From positions 2,604,001 to 2,668,000 of the forward strand of contig NZ_CP012676.1 in NCBI RefSeq assembly GCF_001294575.1: DNA of 64,000 nucleotides. The letters run 5' to 3'. Shown here piece by piece: positions 53,996 through 64,000 of the stretch. Under the pieces are notes generated by a model. That model saw only the letters and a list, made by a program, of their open reading frames with translations, did not search any database and was not told the origin of the DNA. Made by a program: the position numbers and the translations under genes. Each line of letters begins with the position of its first letter. Within the stretch, counting starts at the first letter, position 1. The DNA is from Pseudomonas versuta (GTDB lineage: Bacteria > Pseudomonadota > Gammaproteobacteria > Pseudomonadales > Pseudomonadaceae).

Positions 53996-55107
53996 TGGTT
54001 CCACGGCCGCGCAATAGTGCGAACAAGCATCTGCCGCAGAACCTGTACTTTGATTCACGGCGCTCGACCTACCGCTACCGTCGCCCCAGCGACGGTAAGT
54101 GGTTTCAATTCGGTACCGATCGGATCAGGGCAATCGATGCTGCAAAACAGCTGAACCTAGCCTTTATGCAAGGCGCGGATCTGGTCCGCTCTGTCATGGG
54201 CAATCCATCGGGCTCCTTTGCAGGCTTTCTGGATAAATACGAAGCCGAGATCCTACCTCCTCGCGAGCTGGCCAAAGGTACGCTTGGACTGTACGCCGTT
54301 CACTTCAGACGCTTCCGAAAGCAGTTTGAAGGCAAAGCAGTCGATCAGATCACCATACGTATGGTTGCAGAGTTGCTGGACACACTGACCCCCAGGAGCG
54401 CCAATCAAAGTCGCGCTCTGCTGGTGGACATTTTCAATCATGCCGCGTCCAAAGGCTTATGCCCGGACAACCCGGCATCGAGCACCATCAACCGTATCGA
54501 GAAGAAACAACGCAAACGCCACACTGTGGAAGGTTTGAAGGCGATCAGGGAGGTGGCACCACCCTGGCTGCGCAACGCCATAGACTTGGCGCTGATCACT
54601 GCTCAACGTCGCTCCGATATTCTGGACATGCGCTTTGACGGTGTTCGGGATGGCTTCCTGTACCTGGTACAAAAGAAAACTGCCAAGGCCAGTGATACTG
54701 CGTGGATTCGTTTCAAGGTGACTGACGAGCTGCAGACCGTCATAACCCGCTGCCAGGACAACGTCGCCTCCCCTTTCCTGATTCATCGCAAGCCGCAACG
54801 ACTGCTACAAAAGCAGGCACAGACCAAAGAGCACTGGACCAAAGTTGAGGATCGCTTTCTAACGCGGTCATTTAAAGAGGCCCGAGAACTTGCAGGCTGT
54901 TATGCGGATTGGAAAGAAGAGGAAATGCCGGGCTTTCACGAAGTGCGCGCGCTATCGCTGCACCTGTACAAAAGAGCCGGTAAAGATGGCCAATCCATTG
55001 CGGGCCATGCCAGCGAGACCATGACCAAGAACTACCAGAAAGACCACGCCGATGTGATCTGGTCGGATGCGATTCCGGACCTGAATATCAGTGAAATCAC
55101 CGGATAG
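53995..55107 (+). CDS. int: tyrosine-type phage integrase
   Basis: The 370-residue protein has the N-terminal arm-binding and core-binding parts and a tyrosine-recombinase catalytic domain. The catalytic residues are visible as Arg in ALITAQRRSDIL, Lys in QKKTAKA, HxxR in HEVRALSLHLY, and GHASETMTKNYQ with the final nucleophile Tyr. It is adjacent to the tRNA-Pro 3' end, as expected for an integrase using that site. The remaining genes of the integration module read in the same direction. Confidence 0.95.
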   Translation: MVPRPRNSANKHLPQNLYFDSRRSTYRYRRPSDGKWFQFGTDRIRAIDAAKQLNLAFMQGADLVRSVMGNPSGSFAGFLDKYEAEILPPRELAKGTLGLYAVHFRRFRKQFEGKAVDQITIRMVAELLDTLTPRSANQSRALLVDIFNHAASKGLCPDNPASSTINRIEKKQRKRHTVEGLKAIREVAPPWLRNAIDLALITAQRRSDILDMRFDGVRDGFLYLVQKKTAKASDTAWIRFKVTDELQTVITRCQDNVASPFLIHRKPQRLLQKQAQTKEHWTKVEDRFLTRSFKEARELAGCYADWKEEEMPGFHEVRALSLHLYKRAGKDGQSIAGHASETMTKNYQKDHADVIWSDAIPDLNISEITG

Positions 55108-55152
55108 TTTTGCGCGCATTTTGCGCCAGTTTTGCGCAGGCCAGAAACGAGA

Positions 55153-55186
55153 AAGGGGATCAAGCACCTAAGTACTTGATCCCCTT
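55153..55186. terminator. palindromic terminator between integrase and tRNA-Pro
   Basis: AAGGGGATCAAG (55153-55164) pairs perfectly with CTTGATCCCCTT (55175-55186) around a 10-nt loop. It separates int from the oppositely oriented tRNA gene. It may be the element's own replacement for the host terminator, which is now at 11804-11826. Confidence 0.65.
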
Positions 55187-55190
55187 ACAG

Positions 55191-55242
55191 AATATGGTCG
55201 GGACGGAGTGATTCGAACACTCGACCCCTAGCACCCCATGCT
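55191..55242. repeat. attR: attR: 52-bp repeat within tRNA-Pro
   Basis: Identical to 11839-11890. The element's right end supplies the 3' portion of the tRNA gene, so the gene stays intact after integration. Confidence 0.95.
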
Positions 55243-55271
55243 AGTGCGCTACCGGACTGCGCTACGCCCCG
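55195..55271 (-). tRNA. tRNA-Pro (anticodon GGG)
   Basis: The minus strand folds as a 77-nt cloverleaf. The acceptor stem CGGGGCG/CGTCCCG has one G-U pair, the D-arm contains GCGCAGTCCGGTAGCGC, and the anticodon stem is CTAGC/GCTAG with a loop reading GGG at the anticodon. The T-arm contains GTTCGAATC, and an encoded 3' ACCA is present. It is the attachment site of the prophage. Confidence 0.97.
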
Positions 55272-55349
55272 ACTAGGCGTTACAACTTGATGGAACGTCG
55301 AGAAATATACCTTAACCTTTTGAAATACGAAAGTATTTTAAGGCCAGAA

Positions 55350-55706
55350 TTATTTACGAAGTACCAGCAAAACATCCTCCAGCTCGGAGATCGTCTGGCG
55401 GATCAATTGTTTGTATTGCGTGGTGTCATCTTTGGCTTCATCGCCGGAAAGACGCAAGCGCGCTCCGCCGATCGTGAAACCTTGATCGTAAAGCAATGCA
55501 CGAATTTGCCGGATCATCAGCACATCCTGGCGCTGATAATACCGGCGGTTTCCGCGACGTTTTACGGGATTAAGCTGAGGAAACTCTTGCTCCCAATAAC
55601 GAAGCACGTGCGGTTTTACCGCACAGAGCTCGCTGACTTCGCCAATGGCGAAGTAGCGTTTGCCCGGAATCGGCGGGAGCTCGTCGTTATGACTTGGTTC
55701 CAGCAT
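55350..55706 (-). CDS. MerR-family transcriptional regulator
   Basis: The 118-residue protein has the MerR winged helix: [20 protein letters not shown] and [20 protein letters not shown], with a C-terminal coiled segment. It overlaps the end of ihfA by 20 bp and is part of the conserved pheST-ihfA-merR-tRNA-Pro order of pseudomonads. The regulated genes are not known from sequence. Confidence 0.9.
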   Translation of the reverse strand: MLEPSHNDELPPIPGKRYFAIGEVSELCAVKPHVLRYWEQEFPQLNPVKRRGNRRYYQRQDVLMIRQIRALLYDQGFTIGGARLRLSGDEAKDDTTQYKQLIRQTISELEDVLLVLRK

Positions 55707-55989
55707 AAGCCTCTACTCGGGCCTTCAACTTCTGCCCTGGACGAAAGGTGACCACACGGCGAGCCGTGATCGGGATTTCCTCTCCCGTTTTCGGATTGCG
55801 GCCAGGCCGCTGTCGCTTGTCACGCAAATCAAAATTTCCGAAACCGGACAGTTTGACTTGTTCATTGTCTTCAAGAGCGTGCCTGATTTCTTCGAAAAAC
55901 AGCTCGACCAATTCTTTGGCTTCACGTTTATTCAGGCCCAGCTCTTCATAAAGACGTTCCGCCATTTCAGCTTTCGTCAGAGCCCCCAT
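55687..55989 (-). CDS. ihfA: integration host factor alpha subunit
   Basis: DNA-bending protein of the HU/IHF family, 100 residues, with the alpha-subunit start [20 protein letters not shown] and the arm sequence [20 protein letters not shown]. The IhfA-IhfB heterodimer bends DNA at specific sites and assists phage integration and many promoters. The gene lies 3 bp after pheT. Confidence 0.97.
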   Translation of the reverse strand: MGALTKAEMAERLYEELGLNKREAKELVELFFEEIRHALEDNEQVKLSGFGNFDLRDKRQRPGRNPKTGEEIPITARRVVTFRPGQKLKARVEAYAGTKS

Positions 55990-55992
55990 ACG

Positions 55993-58371
55993 TCACTTCC
56001 TTAACGTGGCGTTCAACCTTTTTTCGAGCGAGGTGAGGATGTTTTGTGTCGTGGTATTCACCTCATCGTCATTAAGAGTGCGCGATGGATGCTGCCAGGT
56101 CAAGCCAACTGCAAGGCTTTTTCTATGCGGATCAATGCCTTTACCCTGGTAAACGTCAAATAACCTTAGGTCTGTGAGCCATTCGCCTGCATTTTCACGT
56201 ATTACTTCCAGTACCGCACTGGCTGCTACATCACGATCAGCCAACAGCGCCAGGTCACGACGCACTTCAGGAAAGCGCGACAACTCCTGGAATTTAGGCA
56301 TTTTTCCCAATGCGACTTCTGCAAGAACCAGCTCAAAAACAAATACTGGACGGTCAAGGCCAAGATTTTTTGACAGTTCAGGATGGATCGCACCGACATA
56401 GCCGACTTCGCGACCATCACGTTCGATACGTGCGGTTTGACCCGGGTGCAACGCAGGGTGTTTCCCCGGCACAAAGGTAAAGGAATCCAGAGCACCAGCG
56501 AAACCTAGCACGGCTTCTACATCGGCTTTGACATCAAAGAAGTCAACGACGTCGCGCCCTTGTGCCCAACCCTCTGGAAGACGACTGCCACAAACCACAC
56601 CCGCTAGCATTGGTTCTTGCTTTAGACCTTCCAACTGACCGACAAAACGCAGGCCACTTTCAAACAAGCGGACGCGATCTTGCTGACGATTCAAGTTGTG
56701 CTGCAACGACTTGACCAGACCTGGCCACAAGGAAGCACGCATCGCGGCCATATCGTTCGAAATGGGGTTAGCCAACAACAGAGGCTCGACGCCCGGGCTG
56801 AACAGTTCGAACTGTTTCGGATCAATAAAGCTATAAGTAATAGCTTCCTGGTAGCCGCGAGCTACCAACAAACGACGCAATTCCGGCAGATCACTGCGTG
56901 CTTCAGCCTTGGCCTGAGGAGCCAAGCGGGCTTGCGGATAGCGGACTGGCAAACGGTTATAGCCGTAAAGACGAGCCAACTCTTCGATCAAATCAACTTC
57001 AAGGCTGATATCGAAACGATGACTAGGCACTTCTACACGCCACTGCCCGGCACCGTCAGTTGATATGGCCAGACCCAACGCGCTGAGCAGACGCTCGATT
57101 TCAGCTGAATCCATTTCCATGCCCAGCATCTGGCTGATACGCGCAGCACGCAAGGTGATCGGTGCGATCGAAGGCAGATACTGCTCGTTGACCGTCTCAA
57201 TAACCGGACCGGCTTCGCCGCCAGTGATTTCCAGCAGCAAGCCTGTAGCACGCTCCATGGCTTCACGGGCCAGCTTCCAGTCCACACCACGCTCATAACG
57301 ATGCGAAGCATCAGTGTGCAGGCCATAAGAGCGGGCCTTGCCGGCCACTGCAATTTGGTCGAAGAAAGCACTTTCGAGGAACACATCACGGGTCGAAGCA
57401 GAAACGCCACTGTGCTCGCCCCCCATCACACCAGCAATGGCCAGCGCACGGGTATGGTCAGCAATCACAAGCGTATCGCTACGCAAAGTAACTTCCTGCC
57501 CATCCAGCAATACCAGCTTCTCGCCTTCTTCAGCCATGCGCACACGGATACCACCATTGATCTCGGCGAGATCAAAAGCGTGCAACGGTTGGCCCAGCTC
57601 AAGCATCACGTAGTTAGTGATGTCGACTGCCGCATCAATGCTGCGCACATCCGCGCGCCGCAGACGCTCAACCATCCACAGTGGCGTTGGCTTTGACAGG
57701 TCAACATTGCGGATGACACGCCCCAAGTAGCGTGGGCAAGCTGCAGGTGCAAGCACTTCAACCGGACGTACTTCGTCGTGCACTGCAGGGACAGTCGCCA
57801 CTGATGGACGTGCGACCGGGGCCGCATACAATGCCCCTACTTCACGAGCCAAGCCAGCCAGAGACAGGCAGTCACCACGGTTAGGGGTAAGGTCGACTTC
57901 AATGCTGGCATCTTCGAGGTCCAGATATACGCGAATGTCTTCGCCTACCGGCGCATCTGCCGGCAGTTCCATCAAGCCATCATTGCCTTCGCCCACTTGC
58001 AGCTCTGCTTGCGAGCAGAGCATGCCGTTGGACTCAACGCCACGCAGCTTGGCTTTTTTGATTTTGAAATCGCCGGGCAGCTCTGCCCCGATCATGGCGA
58101 ACGGGATCTTCAGGCCCGGGCGCACATTGGGCGCACCGCAAACTACCTGAAAAGTCTCTGTACCATTGCTGACTTGGCAAACACGCAGCTTATCGGCATC
58201 CGGGTGCTGCTCTGTGCTGAGCACTTCACCAACTACAACGCCACTGAATACACCGGCGGCCGGGGTAACACTATCGACCTCAAGACCGGCCATCGACAGA
58301 CGAGCAACCAGCTCATCGCGACCTACCTGCGGGTTTACCCAACCACGCAGCCATTGTTCACTGAATTTCAT
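55993..58371 (-). CDS. pheT: phenylalanyl-tRNA synthetase beta subunit
   Basis: Large subunit of the alpha2-beta2 synthetase that charges tRNA-Phe. It is 792 residues, the usual length. It starts MKFSEQWLRGWVNPQVGRDE, followed by the tRNA-binding EMAP-like domain (VVGEVLSTEQHPDADKLRVC), the B3/B4 editing region and the C-terminal ferredoxin-like anticodon domain (VDLALLADRDVAASAV-like segment). It lies 26 bp after pheS. Confidence 0.98.
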   Translation of the reverse strand: MKFSEQWLRGWVNPQVGRDELVARLSMAGLEVDSVTPAAGVFSGVVVGEVLSTEQHPDADKLRVCQVSNGTETFQVVCGAPNVRPGLKIPFAMIGAELPGDFKIKKAKLRGVESNGMLCSQAELQVGEGNDGLMELPADAPVGEDIRVYLDLEDASIEVDLTPNRGDCLSLAGLAREVGALYAAPVARPSVATVPAVHDEVRPVEVLAPAACPRYLGRVIRNVDLSKPTPLWMVERLRRADVRSIDAAVDITNYVMLELGQPLHAFDLAEINGGIRVRMAEEGEKLVLLDGQEVTLRSDTLVIADHTRALAIAGVMGGEHSGVSASTRDVFLESAFFDQIAVAGKARSYGLHTDASHRYERGVDWKLAREAMERATGLLLEITGGEAGPVIETVNEQYLPSIAPITLRAARISQMLGMEMDSAEIERLLSALGLAISTDGAGQWRVEVPSHRFDISLEVDLIEELARLYGYNRLPVRYPQARLAPQAKAEARSDLPELRRLLVARGYQEAITYSFIDPKQFELFSPGVEPLLLANPISNDMAAMRASLWPGLVKSLQHNLNRQQDRVRLFESGLRFVGQLEGLKQEPMLAGVVCGSRLPEGWAQGRDVVDFFDVKADVEAVLGFAGALDSFTFVPGKHPALHPGQTARIERDGREVGYVGAIHPELSKNLGLDRPVFVFELVLAEVALGKMPKFQELSRFPEVRRDLALLADRDVAASAVLEVIRENAGEWLTDLRLFDVYQGKGIDPHRKSLAVGLTWQHPSRTLNDDEVNTTTQNILTSLEKRLNATLRK

Positions 58372-58397
58372 CCTGCTCTCCTAAGAATTCGTTACGA

Positions 58398-59467
<1,070 letters not shown>

Positions 59468-59523
59468 TAAGACGTTTAGCACCAGAGCTCACACAGGTAA
59501 GCTCTGGTAACTGTCGGGGGTAC

Positions 59524-59880
59524 TTAAGCCAAGGTGGCTTTAGCTTTCTCGACAATCGCAGCAAACGCCGCTTTTTCGTTCACTGCCAGATCAGACAGAA
59601 CCTTACGGTCGATCTCGATGGAAGCTTTTTTCAGGCCGGCGATGAAACGGCTGTAGGACAGACCGTTGATACGAGCACCAGCGTTGATACGAGCGATCCA
59701 CAGAGCGCGGAACTGACGTTTTTTCTGACGACGGTCACGGTAGGCGTATTGGCCTGCCTTGATTACCGCTTGCTTGGCAACACGGAATACGCGTGAGCGT
59801 GCGCCGTAGTAGCCTTTAGCCAGTTTCAGAATTTTTTTGTGACGTTTACGGGCGACAACGCCACGCTTTACACGAGCCAT
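59524..59880 (-). CDS. rplT: 50S ribosomal protein L20
   Basis: 118 residues, beginning [20 protein letters not shown] and very basic, as in L20. It binds 23S rRNA early in assembly and in E. coli represses its own operon. It follows rpmI by 28 bp. Confidence 0.98.
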   Translation of the reverse strand: MARVKRGVVARKRHKKILKLAKGYYGARSRVFRVAKQAVIKAGQYAYRDRRQKKRQFRALWIARINAGARINGLSYSRFIAGLKKASIEIDRKVLSDLAVNEKAAFAAIVEKAKATLA

Positions 59881-59908
59881 GAGTTACTTCCTCTATTCTT
59901 GACCGAAA

Positions 59909-60103
59909 TTAGCAAAGGCGCAGCATGCGCTTCACTTTTGCCACGTCAGACGGATGCAGCAAGCTGCTACCGCGCAATTGACGCTTACGCTTAGTCGACA
60001 TTTTGGTCAGGATGTGGCTCTTGAAAGCGTGCTTGTGCTTGATGCCGTTAGCAGTTTTCAGAAACCGCTTAGCAGCACCACTCTTAGTTTTCATCTTTGG
60101 CAT
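59909..60103 (-). CDS. rpmI: 50S ribosomal protein L35
   Basis: 64 residues, starting [20 protein letters not shown] with the basic C-terminal part of L35. It is co-transcribed with infC and rplT. Confidence 0.98.
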   Translation of the reverse strand: MPKMKTKSGAAKRFLKTANGIKHKHAFKSHILTKMSTKRKRQLRGSSLLHPSDVAKVKRMLRLC

Positions 60104-60162
60104 GTTCGGTACTCCGCATTCAGTTGATAAACATAATCAAAAGGCCTGCCGTGCCCTAGTGA

Positions 60163-60711
60163 TTACTTCTTCTTTTTCGGGGCGATGACCATAATCAGCT
60201 GGCGTCCTTCCATCTTAGGATGCTGTTCGACGGTCCCGTATTCAAGCAGGTCACCTTCAACCCGCTTCAACAGTTCCATACCCAGCTCCTGGTGGGCCAT
60301 CTCACGACCACGGAATCTTAACGACACCTTGGCCCTGTCCCCATCACTCAGGAAACGTACCAGGTTGCGCAGTTTTACCTGGTAATCCCCTTCCTCCGTC
60401 CCTGGACGAAACTTGATTTCTTTAACCTGGATCTGTTTCTGGTTTTTCTTTGCAGCGGCAACCTGTTTCTTCTTCTCGAAGATAGATTTGCCGTAGTCCA
60501 TCAGCTTACAAACTGGGGGTACTGCATCAGCGGAAATTTCCACCAAATCCAGTTTGGCCTCTTCAGCTTTAAGAAGCGCGTCTTCAATTGACACAATCCC
60601 AAGCTGCTCGCCTTCAGCCCCAATTAACCGAACCTCGCGTGCCGAGATATTCTCGTTGATCGGGGCCTTCGGTGCAGCTCGTTTATCTTGTCTCATTTCA
60701 CGCTTAATAAT
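60163..60711 (-). CDS. infC: translation initiation factor IF-3
   Basis: Binds the 30S subunit and checks initiation codons. The reading frame extends upstream of the first ATG (60696) to three consecutive ATT codons (60706-60714) preceded by GGAG. Use of ATT as a start is the known autoregulatory feature of infC. I chose the middle ATT (182 residues); the exact one is uncertain. The N-domain ([20 protein letters not shown]) and C-domain ([18 protein letters not shown]) are both intact. It is coupled to the thrS stop. Confidence 0.95.
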   Translation of the reverse strand: MIKREMRQDKRAAPKAPINENISAREVRLIGAEGEQLGIVSIEDALLKAEEAKLDLVEISADAVPPVCKLMDYGKSIFEKKKQVAAAKKNQKQIQVKEIKFRPGTEEGDYQVKLRNLVRFLSDGDRAKVSLRFRGREMAHQELGMELLKRVEGDLLEYGTVEQHPKMEGRQLIMVIAPKKKK

Positions 60712-60713
60712 AA

Positions 60714-62636
60714 TTACTCCGAATCATGGCGACCACGCCGGGAAACCGCTTGTGCGAGGAATTCAGCGAATTGCGCGACGGGCATCGAGCCCAGGTCAGC
60801 ACCTTCACGTGTACGCACAGCGACAGTCTGCATCTCGACTTCTCTATCTCCGATAACCAAGAGATAAGGAACCTTGAGCAAAGTATGCTCGCGGATTTTA
60901 AAGCCGATCTTTTCATTTCTCAAGTCAGACTTGGCACGAAATCCGCTCTGATTGAGAGTTTTTTCAACTTCAAGGGCAAAATCTGCCTGTTTATCAGTGA
61001 TATTCAGGATCACTGCCTGGGTTGGCGCAAGCCACGCAGGGAAGGCACCTTCGTAATGCTCAATCAAAATACCGACGAAACGTTCGAACGATCCAAGGAT
61101 CGCGCGGTGCAGCATAACGGGATGCTTACGGCTGTTGTCTTCGGACACATATTCTGCGCCAAGACGGATCGGCAGGTTGAAATCGAGCTGTAAGGTACCA
61201 CATTGCCAGACACGACCCAGACAATCTTTCAGAGAAAATTCGATCTTGGGACCGTAGAAGGCACCTTCGCCCGGCTGCAAATCATACGCCAGACCAGCAC
61301 TATCAAGGGCTGCGGCCAAAGCGCTTTCAGCGCGATCCCACAACTCATCAGAGCCAACACGCTTTTCAGGACGAGTCGACAACTTAAGCTCAATATCCTT
61401 GAAACCAAAGTCTGCATACACATCGAGTGTCAGCTTGATGAACGCTGCAGACTCGGCCTGCATCTGTTCTTCAGTGCAGAAAATATGTGCATCGTCCTGG
61501 GTAAACGCACGAACACGCATGATGCCATGCAATGCGCCCGACGGCTCATTACGGTGGCATGCACCGAACTCGGCCAGACGCATTGGCAATTCACGGTAGC
61601 TTTTCAGCCCCTGATTGAAGACCTGCACGTGACAAGGACAGTTCATCGGCTTGATCGCGTAATCGCGGTTTTCCGATTCAGTGGTGAACATGTTTTCAGC
61701 GTAATTAGCCCAATGCCCGGACTTTTCCCACAAGCTGCGATCAACCACCTGAGGAGTTTTAATCTCCAGATAGCCATTTTCGCGCTGTATTTTACGCATG
61801 TACTGTTCGAGTACCTGGTAAAGCGTCCAACCGTTCGGATGCCAGAACACCATTCCCGGCGCTTCTTCCTGAGTGTGAAACAACCCCAGGCGCTTACCGA
61901 TTTTACGGTGATCGCGCTTTTCCGCTTCTTCAATGCGAAGGACATAGGCAGCGAGCTGCTTCTTGTCAGCCCACGCCGTGCCATAAATTCGCTGCAGCTG
62001 CTCGTTTTTAGCATCGCCGCGCCAGTAGGCACCGGACAGCTTGGTCAGCTTGAACGACTTCAAGAAGCGCGTATTCGGCACGTGAGGCCCACGGCACATG
62101 TCAACGTACTCCTCATGGAAATACAGACCCATGGCTTGTTCGTTCGGCATGTCTTCAATCAGACGCAGCTTGTAATCTTCACCACGCTGGGCAAAAAGCT
62201 CGATGACCTCAGCACGCGGTGTCACTTTCTTGATGACGTCGTAGTCTTTTTCGATCAATTGCTGCATGCGCTTTTCAATAGCTGCCATGTCATCCGGAGT
62301 AAACGGACGTTCATAGGCGATATCGTAATAAAAGCCTTCGTCAATAACAGGTCCAATTACCATTCTGGCTGTTGGATACAACTGCTTGACTGCATGCCCC
62401 ACCAGGTGGGCGCAAGAGTGGCGAATAATCTCCAGCCCCTCTTCATCCTTGGGAGTGATGATTTGCAAGGTGGCGTCATGTTCGATCAAATCGCAGGCAT
62501 CAACCAGTTTGCCGTCGACCTTACCGGCTACGGTGGCCTTGGCCAGACCTGCGCCAATTGAAGCGGCTACTTCAGCTACAGATACCGGATGATCAAATGT
62601 ACGTTGACTGCCGTCGGGAAGAGTAATAGTTGGCAT
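60714..62636 (-). CDS. thrS: threonyl-tRNA synthetase
   Basis: Class II synthetase that charges tRNA-Thr. The 640 residues start [20 protein letters not shown] (TGS domain). They continue through the editing domain ([16 protein letters not shown]), the catalytic core with [12 protein letters not shown] and [20 protein letters not shown], and the C-terminal anticodon-binding domain. An upstream ATG would add 11 residues and is less likely. Its stop lies within the ribosome-binding region of infC. Confidence 0.98.
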   Translation of the reverse strand: MPTITLPDGSQRTFDHPVSVAEVAASIGAGLAKATVAGKVDGKLVDACDLIEHDATLQIITPKDEEGLEIIRHSCAHLVGHAVKQLYPTARMVIGPVIDEGFYYDIAYERPFTPDDMAAIEKRMQQLIEKDYDVIKKVTPRAEVIELFAQRGEDYKLRLIEDMPNEQAMGLYFHEEYVDMCRGPHVPNTRFLKSFKLTKLSGAYWRGDAKNEQLQRIYGTAWADKKQLAAYVLRIEEAEKRDHRKIGKRLGLFHTQEEAPGMVFWHPNGWTLYQVLEQYMRKIQRENGYLEIKTPQVVDRSLWEKSGHWANYAENMFTTESENRDYAIKPMNCPCHVQVFNQGLKSYRELPMRLAEFGACHRNEPSGALHGIMRVRAFTQDDAHIFCTEEQMQAESAAFIKLTLDVYADFGFKDIELKLSTRPEKRVGSDELWDRAESALAAALDSAGLAYDLQPGEGAFYGPKIEFSLKDCLGRVWQCGTLQLDFNLPIRLGAEYVSEDNSRKHPVMLHRAILGSFERFVGILIEHYEGAFPAWLAPTQAVILNITDKQADFALEVEKTLNQSGFRAKSDLRNEKIGFKIREHTLLKVPYLLVIGDREVEMQTVAVRTREGADLGSMPVAQFAEFLAQAVSRRGRHDSE

Positions 62637-62997
62637 GGCGCCTCCTCTCCTAGTGGTGACCCCTACCAAAGGTCACGTGGGTTGGGATGAGCCAGTACGC
62701 GATTCGGAGGTATACCTGCCTCACAGTGGCAGGAGCCTTGCGGCCAACACTAAACCGAACCAGAGTGACTGGAGTTCAAATAAAAGGGTTAATGGCTCTG
62801 CTTCGCGGCTCGGGAGCACGCAATAGCATAAAAACGCCAAGGGCGGCATGCTAGCACAGAAGAAAGGGCGCCGCCCTCCCGCCGGTGCTCACTCGAAGCA
62901 ATGAGGCGGTTTTTGCAAAATGGTGAACTTGAGCTCCACTATCCCCTCAGATACTCAGTGCAACAAATTCAGATTTAAAGTCTATAAGGAGAATCAC
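62637..62997. other. intergenic region upstream of thrS and of the small exported protein
   Basis: No gene was found. It should contain the divergent promoters of thrS and the gene at 62998. GC-rich inverted repeats (GGGCGCCGCCC near 62866-62876) are present. A tRNA-like thrS operator was not recognised. Confidence 0.4.
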
Positions 62998-63300
62998 ATG
63001 CGCATGACTCACCTGCTTGCCCTCGTAGCACCTATGGCAATGCTCTTGCCCTTGAGCGCCCAGGCCGAAAGTTGGCCTGCAGGCGCCAAAGAAGCCTATA
63101 TGAAGGATTGCACTGCAGCCGCCAGCCAAAGTGTCGACCAGAAAACCGCCCAGCAACATTGCGCATGCGGTGCAGATAAAATTTCCGAGAAATTTTCGAC
63201 TGCCGAGATCAAAGAGTTGATGAGCAAGACAAAAATGCCGAGCGTAGAGCTGCGGACCAAGGCCCTGGATGCCATCCAGGCCTGCAGGGCAACAAAATAG
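62998..63300 (+). CDS. small exported protein with conserved cysteines
   Basis: The 100-residue product has a signal peptide (LLALVAPMAMLLPLSAQAES, cleavage after AQA), so it is periplasmic. The mature part has four cysteines (YMKDCTAA; QHCACGAD; IQACRATK) probably forming disulphides. It belongs to a common group of short uncharacterised pseudomonad proteins. AAGGAG lies well placed before the ATG at 62998. Confidence 0.75.
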   Translation: MRMTHLLALVAPMAMLLPLSAQAESWPAGAKEAYMKDCTAAASQSVDQKTAQQHCACGADKISEKFSTAEIKELMSKTKMPSVELRTKALDAIQACRATK

Positions 63301-63335
63301 AGCATGTTTCGGGGGCTGATTTAAGCCTTGAGCCA

Positions 63336-63366
63336 AGCAAAAAAGACCTTGAAACGTCTTTTTGCT
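63336..63366 (+). terminator. AU-rich terminator hairpin
   Basis: AGCAAAAAAGAC (63336-63347) pairs with GTCTTTTTGCT (63356-63366) with one bulged A. It lies 36 bp after the small exported protein gene. Confidence 0.55.
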
Positions 63367-63593
63367 AAAAAATATGCATCCTTTACTGCTTTTTTTCGAA
63401 GGCGCTTTCGCCGCTAAACCCCCATAAAACGGGGACTTAAGGCACTTCAAGCGCCAGACAAATGCTAACAATGATGCAAACTGCAGCTCAGGGGGGCTCC
63501 CAAACCGCACATTTCGACTATGATAGCTCGGTGTGCCCAGTTGGCCTGAGCAGCACAGTACTACTGAAAATATAAGTTTCTTGGAGATACACC

Positions 63594-63806
63594 ATGTCTA
63601 ATCGCCAAACCGGCACCGTAAAATGGTTCAACGATGAAAAAGGCTTCGGCTTCATCACTCCTCAAGGTGGCGGTGACGACCTGTTCGTACACTTCAAAGC
63701 TATCGAAAGCGACGGTTTCAAAAGCCTGAAAGAAGGCCAGACTGTTTCCTTCGTGGCTGAGAAAGGCCAAAAGGGTATGCAAGCTGCACAGGTTCGTCCG
63801 GAGTAA
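63594..63806 (+). CDS. cold-shock protein, CspA family
   Basis: The 70-residue single-domain protein contains both RNA-binding motifs: [15 protein letters not shown] and [10 protein letters not shown]. It binds single-stranded RNA or DNA and acts as an RNA chaperone. TTGGAGA precedes the ATG, and a long upstream leader (from about 63480) is typical of csp genes. A strong terminator follows. Confidence 0.97.
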   Translation: MSNRQTGTVKWFNDEKGFGFITPQGGGDDLFVHFKAIESDGFKSLKEGQTVSFVAEKGQKGMQAAQVRPE

Positions 63807-63820
63807 ATCTCCTTCGAACA

Positions 63821-63851
63821 AAAAAACCCCGTCCATGTGACGGGGTTTTTT
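63821..63851 (+). terminator. terminator after the cold-shock gene
   Basis: CCCCGTC (63827-63833) pairs with GACGGGG (63839-63845) around a 5-nt loop. It is flanked by A- and T-runs, so it may serve both the csp gene and the convergent gene at the window end. Confidence 0.85.
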
Positions 63852-63876
63852 ATGCCTACAACAACGCTAAATGATC

Positions 63877-64000
63877 TTAACCGCAGTTAACTCGGGTAAT
63901 GATGGCGTTGTCATCCGCATTAAGATTCAAACGATCAGAACGGTACTCCAGCGTCATGATGTCATGTGGCGCCAGGATGCGTGCATTTTGTGCCCCAGCC
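63877..64000 (-). CDS. 3' end of an I78-type peptidase inhibitor gene (partial)
   Basis: Only the last 40 residues lie in the window. They read RILAPHDIMTLEYRSDRLNL followed by NADDNAIITRVNCG, which matches the C-terminal signature of the inhibitor I78 family (T-x-DYR-x-DRLN ... RV-x-CG). These are small, usually exported proteins thought to inhibit serine proteases. The 5' part is beyond the window edge. Confidence 0.75.
   Translation of the reverse strand, partial: AGAQNARILAPHDIMTLEYRSDRLNLNADDNAIITRVNCG

Noticed and set aside
61203..62561. 452-codon plus-strand frame opposite thrS
   Set aside because: It is the antisense shadow of the highly conserved threonyl-tRNA synthetase gene.
62637..62997. 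tRNA-like fold considered upstream of thrS
   Set aside because: A GCTTCGCGGCTCGGGAGCACG stretch looked tRNA-like at first, but no complete cloverleaf, T-loop or acceptor stem could be built.

Overview
The window is a Pseudomonas chromosome segment, probably from the P. fluorescens/P. putida side of the genus. The right end carries the conserved pseudomonad order thrS-infC-rpmI-rplT-pheS-pheT-ihfA-merR-tRNA-Pro, and the left end carries a catBCA operon with divergent catR. No RNA gene other than tRNA-Pro and no CRISPR array was seen.

Left chromosomal flank (1-11,838). A MarR regulator is followed by the catechol branch of the beta-ketoadipate pathway: catA, catC and catB on the minus strand, with divergent catR and two LysR-type inverted repeats between catB and catR. 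Next comes an AT-richer accessory stretch. It holds a fused isocyanide synthase/Fe(II)-2-oxoglutarate oxygenase (4641-6497), small membrane proteins, a large hairpin, a gene remnant and a DxD-bearing glycosyltransferase-like protein (8195-9079). A YheO-like regulator coupled to a PhzF-family enzyme follows, then a frameshifted lipoprotein gene.

Integrated element (11,839-55,242, about 43.4 kb). A 52-bp exact direct repeat of the 3' part of tRNA-Pro(GGG) marks attL and attR. The intact tRNA and the tyrosine integrase lie at the right end. The left end keeps a terminator hairpin that fits the displaced 3' end of the tRNA gene. The element is a temperate phage with a lambda-type head module (Nu1, A, W, B, C, D, E, FII-like, Z-like) joined to a P2-type contractile tail (V, W/gp25, J, I, H, G, FI, FII, E/E', T, U, X, D). 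All of these read on the minus strand as one late operon punctuated by terminator-like hairpins. Lysis genes (GH19 endolysin, nested Rz/Rz1) and a D12-class adenine methyltransferase end the operon. The early/control region (46-54 kb) has a Q-like antiterminator, primase-helicase, TraR/DksA-type zinc finger, CII-like regulator, Cro-like protein, an S24-type CI repressor with three phased operators, a KilAC protein, a PrtN-like activator, excisionase and integrase.

Cargo next to attL (12.1-21.7 kb). This holds a complete type I restriction-modification operon (hsdM-hsdS-hsdR with 4-bp and 1-bp overlaps), an unrecognised 200-aa basic protein, a decayed IS481-type transposase and an AT-rich PIN-like nuclease. 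It looks like a prophage-borne defence locus.

Right chromosomal flank (55,195-64,000). tRNA-Pro, merR, ihfA, pheT, pheS, rplT, rpmI, infC (apparent AUU start) and thrS are followed by a small periplasmic protein, a cold-shock protein and the 3' end of an I78-type inhibitor gene cut by the window edge.
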